Assembly: GCA_963716525.1 (NCBI GenBank)
Contig: OY970315.1
Location: 248,001-312,000 of the forward strand
Reading direction: 5' to 3'
DNA from: JBBREP01 sp963716525
GTDB taxonomy: Bacteria; Actinomycetota; Acidimicrobiia; IMCC26256; PALSA-610
Length of the DNA stretch: 64,000 nucleotides
Positions within the stretch are counted from its first letter, which is position 1; each line of letters begins with the position of its first letter. Shown here in pieces: positions 34,218 through 43,604 of this stretch. Position numbers and translations under genes: made by a program. The notes below the pieces were generated by a model. The model was not told the DNA's origin and did no database searches. It saw nothing but the letters and a program-made list of their open reading frames with translations.

Positions 34218-34284
34218 CGGGTCCGGCACCCTAAACCCCACAGCGGCGGAGACGCCGGGCCGCGCGCGTGTCTACGCTGAGCCG

Positions 34285-35772
34285 ATGCGGCGAATCGGGC
34301 ACTGGATCGGCGGTGTGGCGGTCGCGGGCACGTCGGGCCGCAGCGGTCCGGTGTTCGACCCCGCGACCGGCGTGCAGACCGCGACGGTCGACTTCGCCGA
34401 TCACCACGAGATCGACCGCGCGGTCGACGCGGCCACCGCGGCGTTCCCCGGTTGGCGGGCGACGTCACTGGCCCGGCGCGCCGAGGTGCTGTTCCGGACG
34501 CGCGAGCTGCTCGACGCCCGGCGCAAGGAGCTCGCCGCGGTGATCACGGCCGAGCACGGCAAGATCCTCACGGATGCGATGGGCGAGGTCGCGCGCGGGA
34601 TCGAGAACGTCGAGTTCGCGTGCGGCGTGCCGCAGCTGATGAAGGGCTCGTTCAGCGAGCAGATGTCGACCGGCATCGACGTGTTCTCCATCCGCCAGCC
34701 GCTCGGTGTCGTCGCCGGCATCACCCCGTTCAACTTCCCGGCGATGGTGCCGCTCTGGATGCTGTCGACCGCGCTCGCGTGCGGCAACACGTTCGTGCTG
34801 AAGCCTTCCGAGAAGGACCCGAGCGCGGCGCTGTTCCTCGCCGAAGTGCTGCACGAGGCCGGTGTGCCCGCCGGCGCGTGCAACGTCGTGCACGGCGACA
34901 AGGTCGCCGTCGACTGCATTCTCGAGCATCCAGGGGTGTCGGCGGTGAGCTTCGTCGGGTCGACCCCGATCGCGCGCCGCGTCTACGAGACCGGCACCGC
35001 GCACGGCAAGCGCGTGCAAGCGCTCGGCGGCGCGAAGAACCACATGGTGGTGCTGCCGGACGCCGACGTCGCGCTGGCGGCCGACGCCGCGATCGGCGCT
35101 GCCTACGGCTCCTCGGGTGAGCGATGCATGGCCGTGTCGGTGGTGGTCGCGGTCGGCGGCGTGGCCGACGCGCTCGTCGACGCAATCGCGCAGCGCATCC
35201 CGTCGCTGCGCATCGGGCCCGGCTCCGACCCCGACGCCGACATGGGCCCACTCGTCACCCGCGAACATCGCGACAAGGTGGCGTCGTACCTCGACGCGGC
35301 GCAGTCCGCCGGCGCGGCGATCGTGCTCGACGGCCGCGCGCTGCACGTCGACGGCAACGGCTTCTTCCTCGGCGTGTCGCTCGTCGACCACGTGACGCCG
35401 GACATGGAGGTGTACCGCGACGAGATCTTCGGGCCGGTGCTGTGCGTGGTGCGCGCCGGTACCTTCGACGACGCGCTCGCGCTGGTCAACGACAACCCCT
35501 GGGGGAACGGCGCGGCGATCTTCACCCGTGACGGCGGCGCGGCGCGGCGGTTCCAGTTCGAGGCCGCGGCCGGGATGGTGGGCGTGAACGTGGCGATCCC
35601 GGTGCCCGTGGCCGCGTACAGCTTCGGGGGCTGGAAGGCTTCGTTGTTCGGCGACACGCACATGTACGGTCCGGAGGGCGTGCACTTCTACACGCGGGGC
35701 AAGGTCGTCACGAGCCGGTGGGACTCGGCCGCGGCGGCCGGGCCCGACCTCCACTTCCCGCAGAGCCGCTGA
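34285..35772 (+). CDS. mmsA: methylmalonate-semialdehyde dehydrogenase (CoA-acylating)
   Basis: A 495-residue aldehyde dehydrogenase-fold enzyme converting (methyl)malonate semialdehyde to propionyl- or acetyl-CoA in valine, beta-alanine or inositol breakdown. Catalytic Cys281 lies in GSSGERCMAVSV, and the MmsA-typical GITPFNFPAMVPLWM and GGAKNHMVVLPDA are present. The general base Glu of ordinary ALDHs is replaced here (ALGGAKNHM), as in all CoA-acylating members. The next gene, a class III aminotransferase 13 nt downstream, would supply the semialdehyde. Confidence 0.95.
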   Translation: MRRIGHWIGGVAVAGTSGRSGPVFDPATGVQTATVDFADHHEIDRAVDAATAAFPGWRATSLARRAEVLFRTRELLDARRKELAAVITAEHGKILTDAMGEVARGIENVEFACGVPQLMKGSFSEQMSTGIDVFSIRQPLGVVAGITPFNFPAMVPLWMLSTALACGNTFVLKPSEKDPSAALFLAEVLHEAGVPAGACNVVHGDKVAVDCILEHPGVSAVSFVGSTPIARRVYETGTAHGKRVQALGGAKNHMVVLPDADVALAADAAIGAAYGSSGERCMAVSVVVAVGGVADALVDAIAQRIPSLRIGPGSDPDADMGPLVTREHRDKVASYLDAAQSAGAAIVLDGRALHVDGNGFFLGVSLVDHVTPDMEVYRDEIFGPVLCVVRAGTFDDALALVNDNPWGNGAAIFTRDGGAARRFQFEAAAGMVGVNVAIPVPVAAYSFGGWKASLFGDTHMYGPEGVHFYTRGKVVTSRWDSAAAAGPDLHFPQSR

Positions 35773-35785
35773 CCATCCCGATCCG

Positions 35786-37105
35786 ATGCCCGAACCGCGC
35801 GATCACATCTTCCATTCGTGGAGCGCGCAGGCGCTCGTGCATCCGGTCTGCATTGCCGGCGGCGAGGGTGCCTGGTTCTGGGACGACGCCGGTCGCCGCT
35901 ATCTCGACTTCGCGAGCCAACTGGTCAACCTCAACCTCGGCCACCAACACCCCCGCATGGTCCAGGCGATCCATGAGCAGGCCGCGCGCCTGTGCATGGT
36001 GGCGCCGAACTTCGCCAACGACGTGCGATCCGAGGCGGCGCGCCTCATCGCCGAGCGGGCACCCGGCGACCTCGACACGGTGTTCTTCACGAACGGCGGC
36101 GCCGAGGCCACCGAGAACGCGGTGCGGCTCGCGCGCCTCCACACGGGCCGGCACAAGGTGCTCACCACGTATCGCAGCTACCACGGGGCCACCGGCGGCG
36201 CGATCACGTTGACCGGCGAGCCGCGCCGCTGGGGCAGCGAACCCGGGCTGCCCGGTGTCGTGCACTTCTTCGGGCCGTACCGGTACCGCTCCGCGTTCCA
36301 TGCCGCCACCGACGCCGAGGAGTGCGAGCGTGCGCTCGAACACCTCGCCACCGTGGTGACGATGGAGAACCCGGCGGCGATCGCCGCGATCATGCTCGAG
36401 ACGGTGGTGGGCACGAACGGCATCCTCGTGCCGCCCGCCGGCTACCTCGAAGGTGTGCGCGAGCTGTGCGACCGTCACGGGATCCTGTTCATCGCCGACG
36501 AGGTGATGTCGGGGTTCGGACGCTGCGGTGAATGGTTCGCGGTGCAGCGTTGGGACGTGGCGCCCGACCTCATCGCGTTCGCCAAGGGCGTCAACAGCGG
36601 CTACGTGCCGCTCGGGGGCGTGATCATGTCGGGGGCGATCGCGTCGACGTTCGCGTCGCGCCCGTACCCCGGAGGGCTCACCTACAGCGGACATCCGCTG
36701 GCGTGCGCGGCGGCCGTCGCCAGCATCGAGACGTTCGAGGAGGAAAAGCTTCTCGAGCGCAGCCGGCACCTCGGCGACGACGTGCTCGGCCCGGGGCTGC
36801 GCGAGCTCGCGGACCGGCATCCGAGCATCGGTGACGTGCGGGGCCTCGGCTGCTTCTGGGCACTCGAGCTCGTGCGCTCACGCGAGACGCACGAGCCGCT
36901 GGTGCCGTTCAACGCGTCGGGGGCCGACAACGCACCGATGGCCGAGGTGATCGCCGCATGCCACGCCGCGGGTGTCTGGCCGATCACGCACTACAACCGC
37001 CTCCACGTCACCCCGCCGCTCGTGATCTCCGACGACGACACGCGCCTCGGCCTCTCGAGGCTCGACGAGGCGTTGACCGTCGCCGATCGCTCCTACGAGG
37101 GCTGA
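35786..37105 (+). CDS. class III (omega) aminotransferase
   Basis: A 439-residue fold-type I PLP aminotransferase. PLP-binding Lys267 is in IAFAKGVNSGYVPLGG; the cofactor-stacking and Asp positions are in FTNGGAEATENAVRLAR and FIADEVMSGFGRCG. The family includes beta-alanine/taurine:pyruvate and 3-aminoisobutyrate aminotransferases. Its place 13 nt after mmsA makes beta-alanine or 3-aminoisobutyrate the most likely substrate, feeding MmsA with malonate or methylmalonate semialdehyde. Substrate not proven by sequence. Confidence 0.92.
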   Translation: MPEPRDHIFHSWSAQALVHPVCIAGGEGAWFWDDAGRRYLDFASQLVNLNLGHQHPRMVQAIHEQAARLCMVAPNFANDVRSEAARLIAERAPGDLDTVFFTNGGAEATENAVRLARLHTGRHKVLTTYRSYHGATGGAITLTGEPRRWGSEPGLPGVVHFFGPYRYRSAFHAATDAEECERALEHLATVVTMENPAAIAAIMLETVVGTNGILVPPAGYLEGVRELCDRHGILFIADEVMSGFGRCGEWFAVQRWDVAPDLIAFAKGVNSGYVPLGGVIMSGAIASTFASRPYPGGLTYSGHPLACAAAVASIETFEEEKLLERSRHLGDDVLGPGLRELADRHPSIGDVRGLGCFWALELVRSRETHEPLVPFNASGADNAPMAEVIAACHAAGVWPITHYNRLHVTPPLVISDDDTRLGLSRLDEALTVADRSYEG

Positions 37106-37125
37106 CCGGCCGCCGCCGCGGCGGG

Positions 37126-38353
37126 TCAGCGCTCGAGGCGGAGCGCGCGGTCGGCGAGGATGTTCTTCTGCACCTCGGTGGGACCGGCACCAATCGTCGT
37201 GTAGCGCTGCCACACGTAGTTGCGGGCCCAGCGGCCGCCGTCGACGGCCTCGGCCGCGCCCTTCAGGAGCGCGCCGGTGGGCCCGAGCACGTCGAGCGCG
37301 AGCTCGGCGAGCCACAGCGAGATGTACCCCCATTGCAACTTCGACAGCGGCACCTCGGGCCAGCCCTTCTCGCCCTGCAGCACCTTCGACAGCGCCCGGG
37401 CAAGCAACAACCGCGTCGTCTCGATCTGGGTGTGCAGGCGCGCGACCCGGTCGCGGATCTCCGGGTCGACGAGCGCGGCGGGGTTCACCACGAGCGCGGT
37501 TCGCAGCAGGTTCTGCAGGTCCTGTGCCATCGAGATCGCCTGTCCCGCGCTGCCCACCCGCTCCTTGCCGAGCGCCCCCATCGATACGAGCCAGCCCTCC
37601 CCCTCACCGCCGAGCCGATGATCCACAGGCACGCGGGCGCCGTCGAAGCGCACCGAGCAGAAGAGCGAGTCGCCGGTGATCTCGCGGATCGGTGTGATCT
37701 CGATGCCCGGGGTCGCCATGTCGACACAGAACATCGTGATGCCGTCGTGCTTGCGCCCGCGCGATCGTGTCGGGGTCGGTGCGGAACAGGCACATGCCCC
37801 ATTGCGCGATCTGCGCGCTGGAGATCCACACCTTCTCGCCGGTGACCACGTAGTGATCGCCGTCGCGCACCGCGGTGGTACGCAGGTTCGCGAGGTCGGA
37901 GCCGGCCTGCGGCTCGCTGAAGCACTGGCACCAGTGCTCCGACGCGTCGAGGATCGACGGCAGCCAGCGCGCCTTCTGCTCGTCGCTCCCGCACTGGATG
38001 ATCGCGGGACCGATCTGCACGATGCCGTTGGCGTTGTAGATCCCGGGCGTGCGGTAGCGGGCCATCGTCTGGGTGTAGAGCACGTTCTGGCTCACCGTCG
38101 CGTCGCGGCCGCCCCATTCCTCGGGCCAGAGGATCGCGGCCCAGCGCCCTTCGTTGAGCACGCGCTGCCACGCCTGGCGCTTGCCCATCGCCCCCATGAC
38201 GCCGTCTTCCACGCCGCGCGCCTGGGGCTCGCGCCGCGGGCGCCGATCTCGGTCGCCTTCCCATTCGGCGCGGAACGGCGGGAGGCGTTCGTCGAGGAAT
38301 GCGACGAGGTCGGCCTCGAACGCGAGGTCGTCGTCGGACCAGGCGAAGTCCAC
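37126..38353 (-). CDS. acyl-CoA dehydrogenase, frame break near 37758-37763
   Basis: An FAD-dependent acyl-CoA dehydrogenase of the large FadE type (about 409 residues once joined). The 5' part has WPEEWGGRDATVSQNVLYTQ and CQCFSEPQAGSDLANLRT, the FAD-binding middle VTGEKVWISSAQIAQWGM. The 3' part, in another frame, begins GRKHDGITMFCVDMATPG and ends with the family's GPTEVQKNILADRALRLER. Adding one CG in the run at 37758-37763 joins them. Start is the GTG at 38353. It is divergent from the next acyl-CoA dehydrogenase across a 14-bp repeat array, a common pairing for steroid or branched acyl-CoA oxidation by heteromeric enzymes. Confidence 0.88.
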
Positions 38354-38420
38354 GTTCCCGACGCTACCGTCGGCCCCGGCCGGGCCGCGAGGGAAGGCCC
38401 ACCGGCCGTGAGCCTCGCGC

Positions 38421-38476
38421 ACAAGCAGCGAACAACAAGCAGCGAACAACAAGCAGCGAACAACAGGCAGCGAACA
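38421..38476. repeat. 4 x 14-bp tandem repeat between divergent acyl-CoA dehydrogenases
   Basis: Four 14-bp units (ACAAGCAGCGAACA; the fourth has one change) fill most of the gap between the minus-strand dehydrogenase (start 38353) and the plus-strand one (start 38487). The array is AT-richer than its surroundings and ends 10 nt before the downstream start, so it lies in the promoter or leader region. Confidence 0.95.
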
Positions 38477-38486
38477 AGAGGTAGGA

Positions 38487-39602
38487 GTGGAGTTCACCTT
38501 CTCGCTCGAGCAGGAAGCCTTGCGCGCGACGGTGCGCGCCGTGCTCGCGCGCGAGTCGCCGCGCTCGCTGGTGCGCGAGCGGGCCGACCGCGACGATCGC
38601 GATCCGTCGGTGGCGTGGCAGCAGATCGTCGACCTCGGGTGGGGCGCGATGCTCGTGCCTGCTGCCGCCGGCGGGCTCGGGCTCGGGCTCATCGACACCG
38701 TCGTGGCGATGGAGGAGATCGGCCGCGCGCTCTACGACGGTCCGTTCCTCTCCTCGGGGGTGCTCGCGACGCTCGCCGCCCGCGCGCTCGGAGCCGGCGA
38801 CCTGCTCACCGAGCTCGCGACCGGAAGCGGGCGCGGGGCGATCGCGCTCGAGGAAGCCGGTCACGGCGATCCTGTGGCGCGCGTCGCCACGACGGCGCGC
38901 CGCACCGCCGGCGGCGGGTACGCGCTCGACGGCACGAAGCCACTCGTGGTGGACGGTGACACCTGCGATTGGTTGATCGTGGCCGCTCGCCACGACGACG
39001 GCACGCTCGGCACGTTCGTGGTGCGCAAGCCACCGGCGACGCCTACCCCGGCGCTCGACATCACCCGTCGCTTCGCCACGATCCACCTCGACGGTACGCG
39101 GGCCGAGGCGGTCGGGCCGACCGGTGACCACACCGCGATCTGGCGGCGCGTCACCGACGACGGCGCGGTGGCCCTGGCGGCCGAGATGCTCGGCGTCGCC
39201 GAGGCCGCGAACACGCTCGCGCTCGACTACGCGCAAGCGCGCGAGGTGTTCGGCAAGCCGCTGTCGAAGTTCCAGGTGACCCGGCACAAGGCCGTCGACC
39301 TGTTGCGCGACATCGAGCTCGCGCGGGTCGCGGTGCACTATGCCGCCTGGGCCACCGACGCCGACGTGCCCGAACGCGCCGACGCGGCGGCGATGGCGAA
39401 GTCGTACGCGGCGGAGGCGGCAAACCACGTCACCGCGGAGTGCATCCAGATCCACGGTGGGGTCGGGTACACGTGGGAGTGCGACGCGCACCTCTACCTC
39501 CGGCGCGCCAAGGTCGACGATCTCATGCTCGGCAACCAGGCGTGGTGGCGCAGCCGGCTCGCCGACAGTTACTTCGCAACGCTCGCGCCGCCGGGAGTGT
39601 GA
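38487..39602 (+). CDS. acyl-CoA dehydrogenase, short FadE type
   Basis: A 371-residue acyl-CoA dehydrogenase with a GTG start preceded by GAGGTAGGAG. Three-domain layout is visible: N-terminal helices with WGAMLVPAAAGGLGLGLID, a middle beta-domain, and C-terminal helices with QAREVFGKPLSKFQVTRHK and IQIHGGVGYTWECDAHLYL. The catalytic base Glu of homotetrameric enzymes is not at the usual place, as in the non-catalytic partner of heteromeric alpha2beta2 dehydrogenases. Together with the divergent neighbour it could form such a pair. Confidence 0.9.
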   Translation: MEFTFSLEQEALRATVRAVLARESPRSLVRERADRDDRDPSVAWQQIVDLGWGAMLVPAAAGGLGLGLIDTVVAMEEIGRALYDGPFLSSGVLATLAARALGAGDLLTELATGSGRGAIALEEAGHGDPVARVATTARRTAGGGYALDGTKPLVVDGDTCDWLIVAARHDDGTLGTFVVRKPPATPTPALDITRRFATIHLDGTRAEAVGPTGDHTAIWRRVTDDGAVALAAEMLGVAEAANTLALDYAQAREVFGKPLSKFQVTRHKAVDLLRDIELARVAVHYAAWATDADVPERADAAAMAKSYAAEAANHVTAECIQIHGGVGYTWECDAHLYLRRAKVDDLMLGNQAWWRSRLADSYFATLAPPGV

Positions 39603-39607
39603 CGACG

Positions 39608-40369
39608 ATGAAGGTCGCGGCGATCCAGCACGACACCGTGTGGCACTCGCCACCCGACAACTTCACGCACCTCACGCCGATGATCGCACGCGCCGCCGCC
39701 GCCGGCGCGCGTCTCGTGCTGCTCACCGAGATGTACTCGACCGGCTTCGGCATCGAGACCGCGGGAATCGCAGAACGGCCGGGCGGGCCGAGCACGGCGT
39801 TCCTCACCGAGCAGGCCGCGCAGCACGGCTGCTGGGTGGGCGGCAGCCTCGCGGAGCGCACGGTGTCCGCCGAGCTGCCGCACAACACGTTCGTGCTCGC
39901 CGCGCCCGACGGCCGCGTGCACCGCTACCACAAGATCCATCCATTCAGCTACGCGCACGAGCATGAGCACTTCGCGAGCGGCGCCGAGCACGTCGTGATC
40001 GACGTCGAAGGCCTGCGCTGCGCACTGTTCGTGTGTTACGACCTGCGCTTCGCCGACGAGTTCTGGGCGCTTGCCGCTCAGGTCGACGCCTATCTCGTGC
40101 CCGCCAACTGGCCCGCGTCGCGCCGGCACCACTGGCGCGCGCTCCTCGTGGCTCGCGCGATCGAGAATCAGGCCTACGTGGTGGGCTGCAACCGCGTCGG
40201 TGCGGCACCCGGCGGGCTCACCTACGCCGGCGACAGCATGATCGTCGACCCGCTCGGCGAGGTGCTCGCGGCCGGTGCGATCCAGGAGACGATCGTGATC
40301 GCCGATGTCGACCCTGCAGCCGTCGCTGCGGCGCGCACCCACTATCCGTTCCTGAGCGACCGCAGATAG
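39608..40369 (+). CDS. carbon-nitrogen hydrolase (nitrilase superfamily)
   Basis: A 253-residue amidase of the omega-amidase/YafV-like group. The Glu-Lys-Cys triad is visible: Glu41 (LLTEMYSTGF), Lys109 (RYHKIHPF) and Cys143 (FVCYDLRF). NWPASRRHHWRALLVARAIE is the conserved segment after the nucleophile. Omega-amidases hydrolyse alpha-ketoglutaramate or similar omega-amides; the precise substrate is not determined. It starts 5 nt after the dehydrogenase stop and is likely co-transcribed. Confidence 0.92.
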   Translation: MKVAAIQHDTVWHSPPDNFTHLTPMIARAAAAGARLVLLTEMYSTGFGIETAGIAERPGGPSTAFLTEQAAQHGCWVGGSLAERTVSAELPHNTFVLAAPDGRVHRYHKIHPFSYAHEHEHFASGAEHVVIDVEGLRCALFVCYDLRFADEFWALAAQVDAYLVPANWPASRRHHWRALLVARAIENQAYVVGCNRVGAAPGGLTYAGDSMIVDPLGEVLAAGAIQETIVIADVDPAAVAAARTHYPFLSDRR

Positions 40370-40513
40370 GCATTTTCTTTCCCGAACCCATGCCGAACGC
40401 TTCCACTCGCCGTGGTTACGTGACCACGCAGAAGTGGGCCGAGGAGCGGCGGGCGAGGGGCTCGGCGGAGTACGCCGGCGCGGCCGCTCAGGTAAGGCGT
40501 GCTGGGTGCCGAC

Positions 40514-42217
40514 ATGACCACGATGATGCGCGTCCTTCGGGGTCTGCTCGCGCCGTGCCTCGTCGCCGCGGGCCTCGTGGCGACGACGGCGGCCACCACC
40601 GCCACCGCGGCACCGGCGAGCGCGGCCTCCACACCGGCGCTCAAGTGGCACACCCAGACGAGTGGCCGCTTGCACGAGTCGGCGCCGGTCGTCGCCGACC
40701 TCAACGGCGACGGCATCCCCGAGATCGTCGTCGGTGACCTCAACGGCCTCGTGCACGCGTACGAGCCGAACGGGCACGGCGAGCTGTCAGGCTGGCCGCA
40801 GTACGCGCGCCCCGACGGCGTGCACCCCACCGCGGTCGAGAGCGCGCCCGTGGTCGCGGACCTGTTCAACAACGGGCAGAAGGAAGTGATCGTCGGCGCA
40901 ACGTCGGTCTGGGTGCCGAACCAGCAGGGCGGCCTCGTCGTGCTCGACGCGCACGGCCGCACGCTGTGGCACTGGCAGGGCATCGACTACATCACGATCT
41001 GGGGTCAGACGTCGTTCCACCACGACGGCTACACCGAGGGCGCGGTCGCCACCCCGGCGATCGGCGACGTCGACGGCGACGGCTACCCCGACATCGTGTT
41101 CGGCGGGCTCGACGCGCGCATCCACGCGCTCGACCGGCACGGCCACGAGCTCGCGGGCTTCCCGTACATGGCCGACGACACGGTGTGGTCGTCACCTGCG
41201 CTGTACGACGTGTTCCACAGCGGCCAGGACGAGATCTTCATCGGCTCGCCGAGCACCGGCGGCGGTCCGCAACCGCACATCGGCGGCACGATGTACGGGC
41301 TCGTCGACGTCCACGGCAAGATCTACACGATGTGGCGGCACAACATCGCGGAGACGATCGACGCCGCGCCGGCCATCGCCGACATCGACCACGACGGCCG
41401 CATGGAGGCGATCACCACCACCGGCTGGGCGTTCAACAACTCGCAGAGGCAGGACATCTTCGCGTGGCACCTGGACAACGGCAGCACGGTTGCCGGCTGG
41501 CCGGTGAACACCGGTTCGACGACGGCCGCGAGCGTCGCGGTCGGTGATCTCAACGGCGACGGGCTTCCCGACGTCGTCGCCGGTGGCTGGGACGGCCGCG
41601 TGCGCGCGTACACCGGTCACGGGCACCTCCTGTGGAACGCGAGCCCGTTCTGGGGCCCGGGCGCGCAACCGTCGAGGATCGAGGCCGGCGCGGTGATCGC
41701 CGACGTGAACGGTGACGGCCACCAGGACGTGGTCGTTCCTACCGACACCGCGGTGTTCGTGCTCGACGGCCGCAACGGCCACTACATCGCAGGCCCGCTC
41801 GGCAACCACTTCGCGTACCAGTCGTCGCCGGCAGTGGAGAACACGCCGCAGGGCCGCATCCTCGTGATGGCCGGCATGCAGGGCGGTTGGCCGCTGCCGG
41901 AAGCGAGTCCGTCGGCGTACGGCATGCTGAGCGTGTATTCGCTCGGGTCCACCTCGACCGTCGCGGCGTGGCCGATGTGGCGCCACGACGCGCGCCGCAC
42001 GGGAGTGGAACCGAGTGGTCCGGCCCGGCCGAAGTGGGCCGCACCATCGAACTCGGGCCTCACACTGTTCCAGCGCGCGGTCGCTCCGTCGTGGTCACGC
42101 CCGAGCGACGGCCTCGTCGGCGCGGTGCCGTTCGACTTCTCGAACCTCGCGTCATGGCCCGCGCTCCCACCGCAGACGATCGAGTTGCACGTCGGCCGCT
42201 ACCACATCGCGGTGTAG
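40514..42217 (+). CDS. secreted FG-GAP/VCBS-repeat beta-propeller protein
   Basis: A 567-residue exported protein. A Sec signal peptide (hydrophobic VLRGLLAPCLVAAGLVATTA, cleavage near ASA-AS) is followed by at least six FG-GAP/VCBS repeats containing calcium-loop motifs DLNGDGIPEIVVGD, DVDGDGYPDIVFGG, DIDHDGRMEAI, DLNGDGLPDVVAGG and DVNGDGHQDVVVP. This pattern forms an integrin-like beta-propeller. The C-terminus (MWRHDARRTG, then a Pro/Ser stretch) has no sorting signal or second domain. Probably a surface or extracellular binding protein; ligand unknown. Confidence 0.88.
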   Translation: MTTMMRVLRGLLAPCLVAAGLVATTAATTATAAPASAASTPALKWHTQTSGRLHESAPVVADLNGDGIPEIVVGDLNGLVHAYEPNGHGELSGWPQYARPDGVHPTAVESAPVVADLFNNGQKEVIVGATSVWVPNQQGGLVVLDAHGRTLWHWQGIDYITIWGQTSFHHDGYTEGAVATPAIGDVDGDGYPDIVFGGLDARIHALDRHGHELAGFPYMADDTVWSSPALYDVFHSGQDEIFIGSPSTGGGPQPHIGGTMYGLVDVHGKIYTMWRHNIAETIDAAPAIADIDHDGRMEAITTTGWAFNNSQRQDIFAWHLDNGSTVAGWPVNTGSTTAASVAVGDLNGDGLPDVVAGGWDGRVRAYTGHGHLLWNASPFWGPGAQPSRIEAGAVIADVNGDGHQDVVVPTDTAVFVLDGRNGHYIAGPLGNHFAYQSSPAVENTPQGRILVMAGMQGGWPLPEASPSAYGMLSVYSLGSTSTVAAWPMWRHDARRTGVEPSGPARPKWAAPSNSGLTLFQRAVAPSWSRPSDGLVGAVPFDFSNLASWPALPPQTIELHVGRYHIAV

Positions 42218-42273
42218 GCACCGCTCGCGTGCGGCACGCGCCCGAGCGTGGCGCGCGCGAAGCTTGGGCGCGT

Positions 42274-43020
42274 ATGTCGAAGGTGGGTCGGTGGCGCCGC
42301 AGCATCGATTCCGGTATCCGCCGCACCGGTGAGGTGTCGGATCGCGTGCTCGACGGCAGGGTGCTCCCGGTCTGGCGCAAGGCGACGGGTGGCGAGCCGC
42401 GCTGGCCGGTCACCATGATCGTCCTCTGCGCGCTCGCGATGCAGTTCGCGCTCCCGGCGGAGGTGCAGCTCCATCATCGCTGGATCCTGCCCGCGATCGC
42501 GGTCGTGCTCGTCGTCGCGCTCGAGATCGCGCGCCCGCAGCGGCTCACCGAGGTGTCGACCACGGTGCGCGTGCTCGGCATGTTGATGATCGCGTCGCTC
42601 GGCACCGCGAACGTCGTGTCGGGCGCGCGCCTCGTCGACGAGCTGCTCCACGGCACCTTCCACGGAACGCCGGCGCGCCTGCTGCTCACAGGCGGCGCGA
42701 TCTGGCTCACGAACGTGATCGTGTTCGGGCTCCTCTACTGGGAGCTCGACCGCGGCGGGCCGACCGCCCGCGCGGTCGGCACCGGCCACTATCCCGACTT
42801 CGCGTTCGTACAGATGCAGAATCCCGAGCTCGCACCGCCCGACTGGGCCGCGGGGTTCGTCGACTATTTCTATCTGTCGTTCACGAACGCGGCCGCGTTC
42901 AGCCCCACCGACGTGCTGCCGCTCTCGCGCTGGGCGAAGCTCACGATGATGCTGCAGTCGGTGGTGTCGCTGGTGACCGTGGCGCTCGTCGTGGCCCGGG
43001 CGGTCAACATCTTGAAGTAG
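42274..43020 (+). CDS. membrane protein with DYFYLSFTN channel-like motif
   Basis: A 248-residue protein with four or five hydrophobic segments (starting near residues 50, 72, 104, 140 and 220). The C-terminal DYFYLSFTNAAAFSPTDVLP followed by WAKLTMMLQSVVSLVTVALV resembles the pore-helix and last-helix arrangement of two-helix ion-channel proteins, without the K+-filter TVGYG. Such proteins are widespread in actinobacteria and uncharacterised. It follows the FG-GAP gene by 56 nt. Confidence 0.75.
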   Translation: MSKVGRWRRSIDSGIRRTGEVSDRVLDGRVLPVWRKATGGEPRWPVTMIVLCALAMQFALPAEVQLHHRWILPAIAVVLVVALEIARPQRLTEVSTTVRVLGMLMIASLGTANVVSGARLVDELLHGTFHGTPARLLLTGGAIWLTNVIVFGLLYWELDRGGPTARAVGTGHYPDFAFVQMQNPELAPPDWAAGFVDYFYLSFTNAAAFSPTDVLPLSRWAKLTMMLQSVVSLVTVALVVARAVNILK

Positions 43021-43034
43021 CGGCCGCGCCGCGT

Positions 43035-43523
43035 TCAGCCCGCGGTTGCCGCCGCAAGCGTGGCGATGCCCGAGTAGCGCGCCACTGCAGCGTCGAGGTC
43101 GAGGCGTTCGGTGGTTGGCGTCGTGGGCCAGTCCTGCCTGGGCACCGCCCACATCACCTCGAACTCGATCCCGTCGGGGTCGACCGCGTAGAGCGACTTC
43201 GACACGCCGTGGTCGGACTCGCCGACGAGCGAGCCCGCCTCGACGAGCGCCCGCCGCAGCGCGGCGAGGTCGTCGATCGTGTCGACCTGCCAGGCGAGGT
43301 GGTACAGGCCCGTTGCCCGCCGCGCCGGCGCGGTGGGGTTCGGGCCGATACCGAAGAGGCCGAGATCGTGGTCGTTCGCCGAGCCGTGGGCCCGCAGGAA
43401 CGCGGCGTTGCCGAGGTGCGCCGCGACGTCGAAGCCCAGCACGTCGCGGTAGAAGGCAACCGAACGGTCCACCTCGCTCACGTACAGGACGGCGTGGTTG
43501 AGTCGCTGGACTGCAGCCGTCAT
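43035..43523 (-). CDS. VOC-family ring-cleaving-dioxygenase-like protein
   Basis: A 162-residue glyoxalase-fold protein (ATG at 43523). Metal-ligand candidates are His in RLNHAVLYVS, His in LYHLAWQVDT and Glu in GIEFEVMW, the same spacing as extradiol dioxygenase/catechol-2,3-dioxygenase-like VOC proteins. SVAFYRDVLGFDVAAHLG and YAVDPDGIEFE are typical. Only one VOC module pair is present, so it is a small, uncharacterised member, not a full extradiol enzyme. Confidence 0.88.
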   Translation of the reverse strand: MTAAVQRLNHAVLYVSEVDRSVAFYRDVLGFDVAAHLGNAAFLRAHGSANDHDLGLFGIGPNPTAPARRATGLYHLAWQVDTIDDLAALRRALVEAGSLVGESDHGVSKSLYAVDPDGIEFEVMWAVPRQDWPTTPTTERLDLDAAVARYSGIATLAAATAG

Positions 43524-43604
43524 GGGGGTCTCCTCGGGTCGTGGGGCACGGGATGGCGGGGCCGTTCCTTGCATGCGCAACAATATGCTCACTCGCGTGA
43601 TTCC

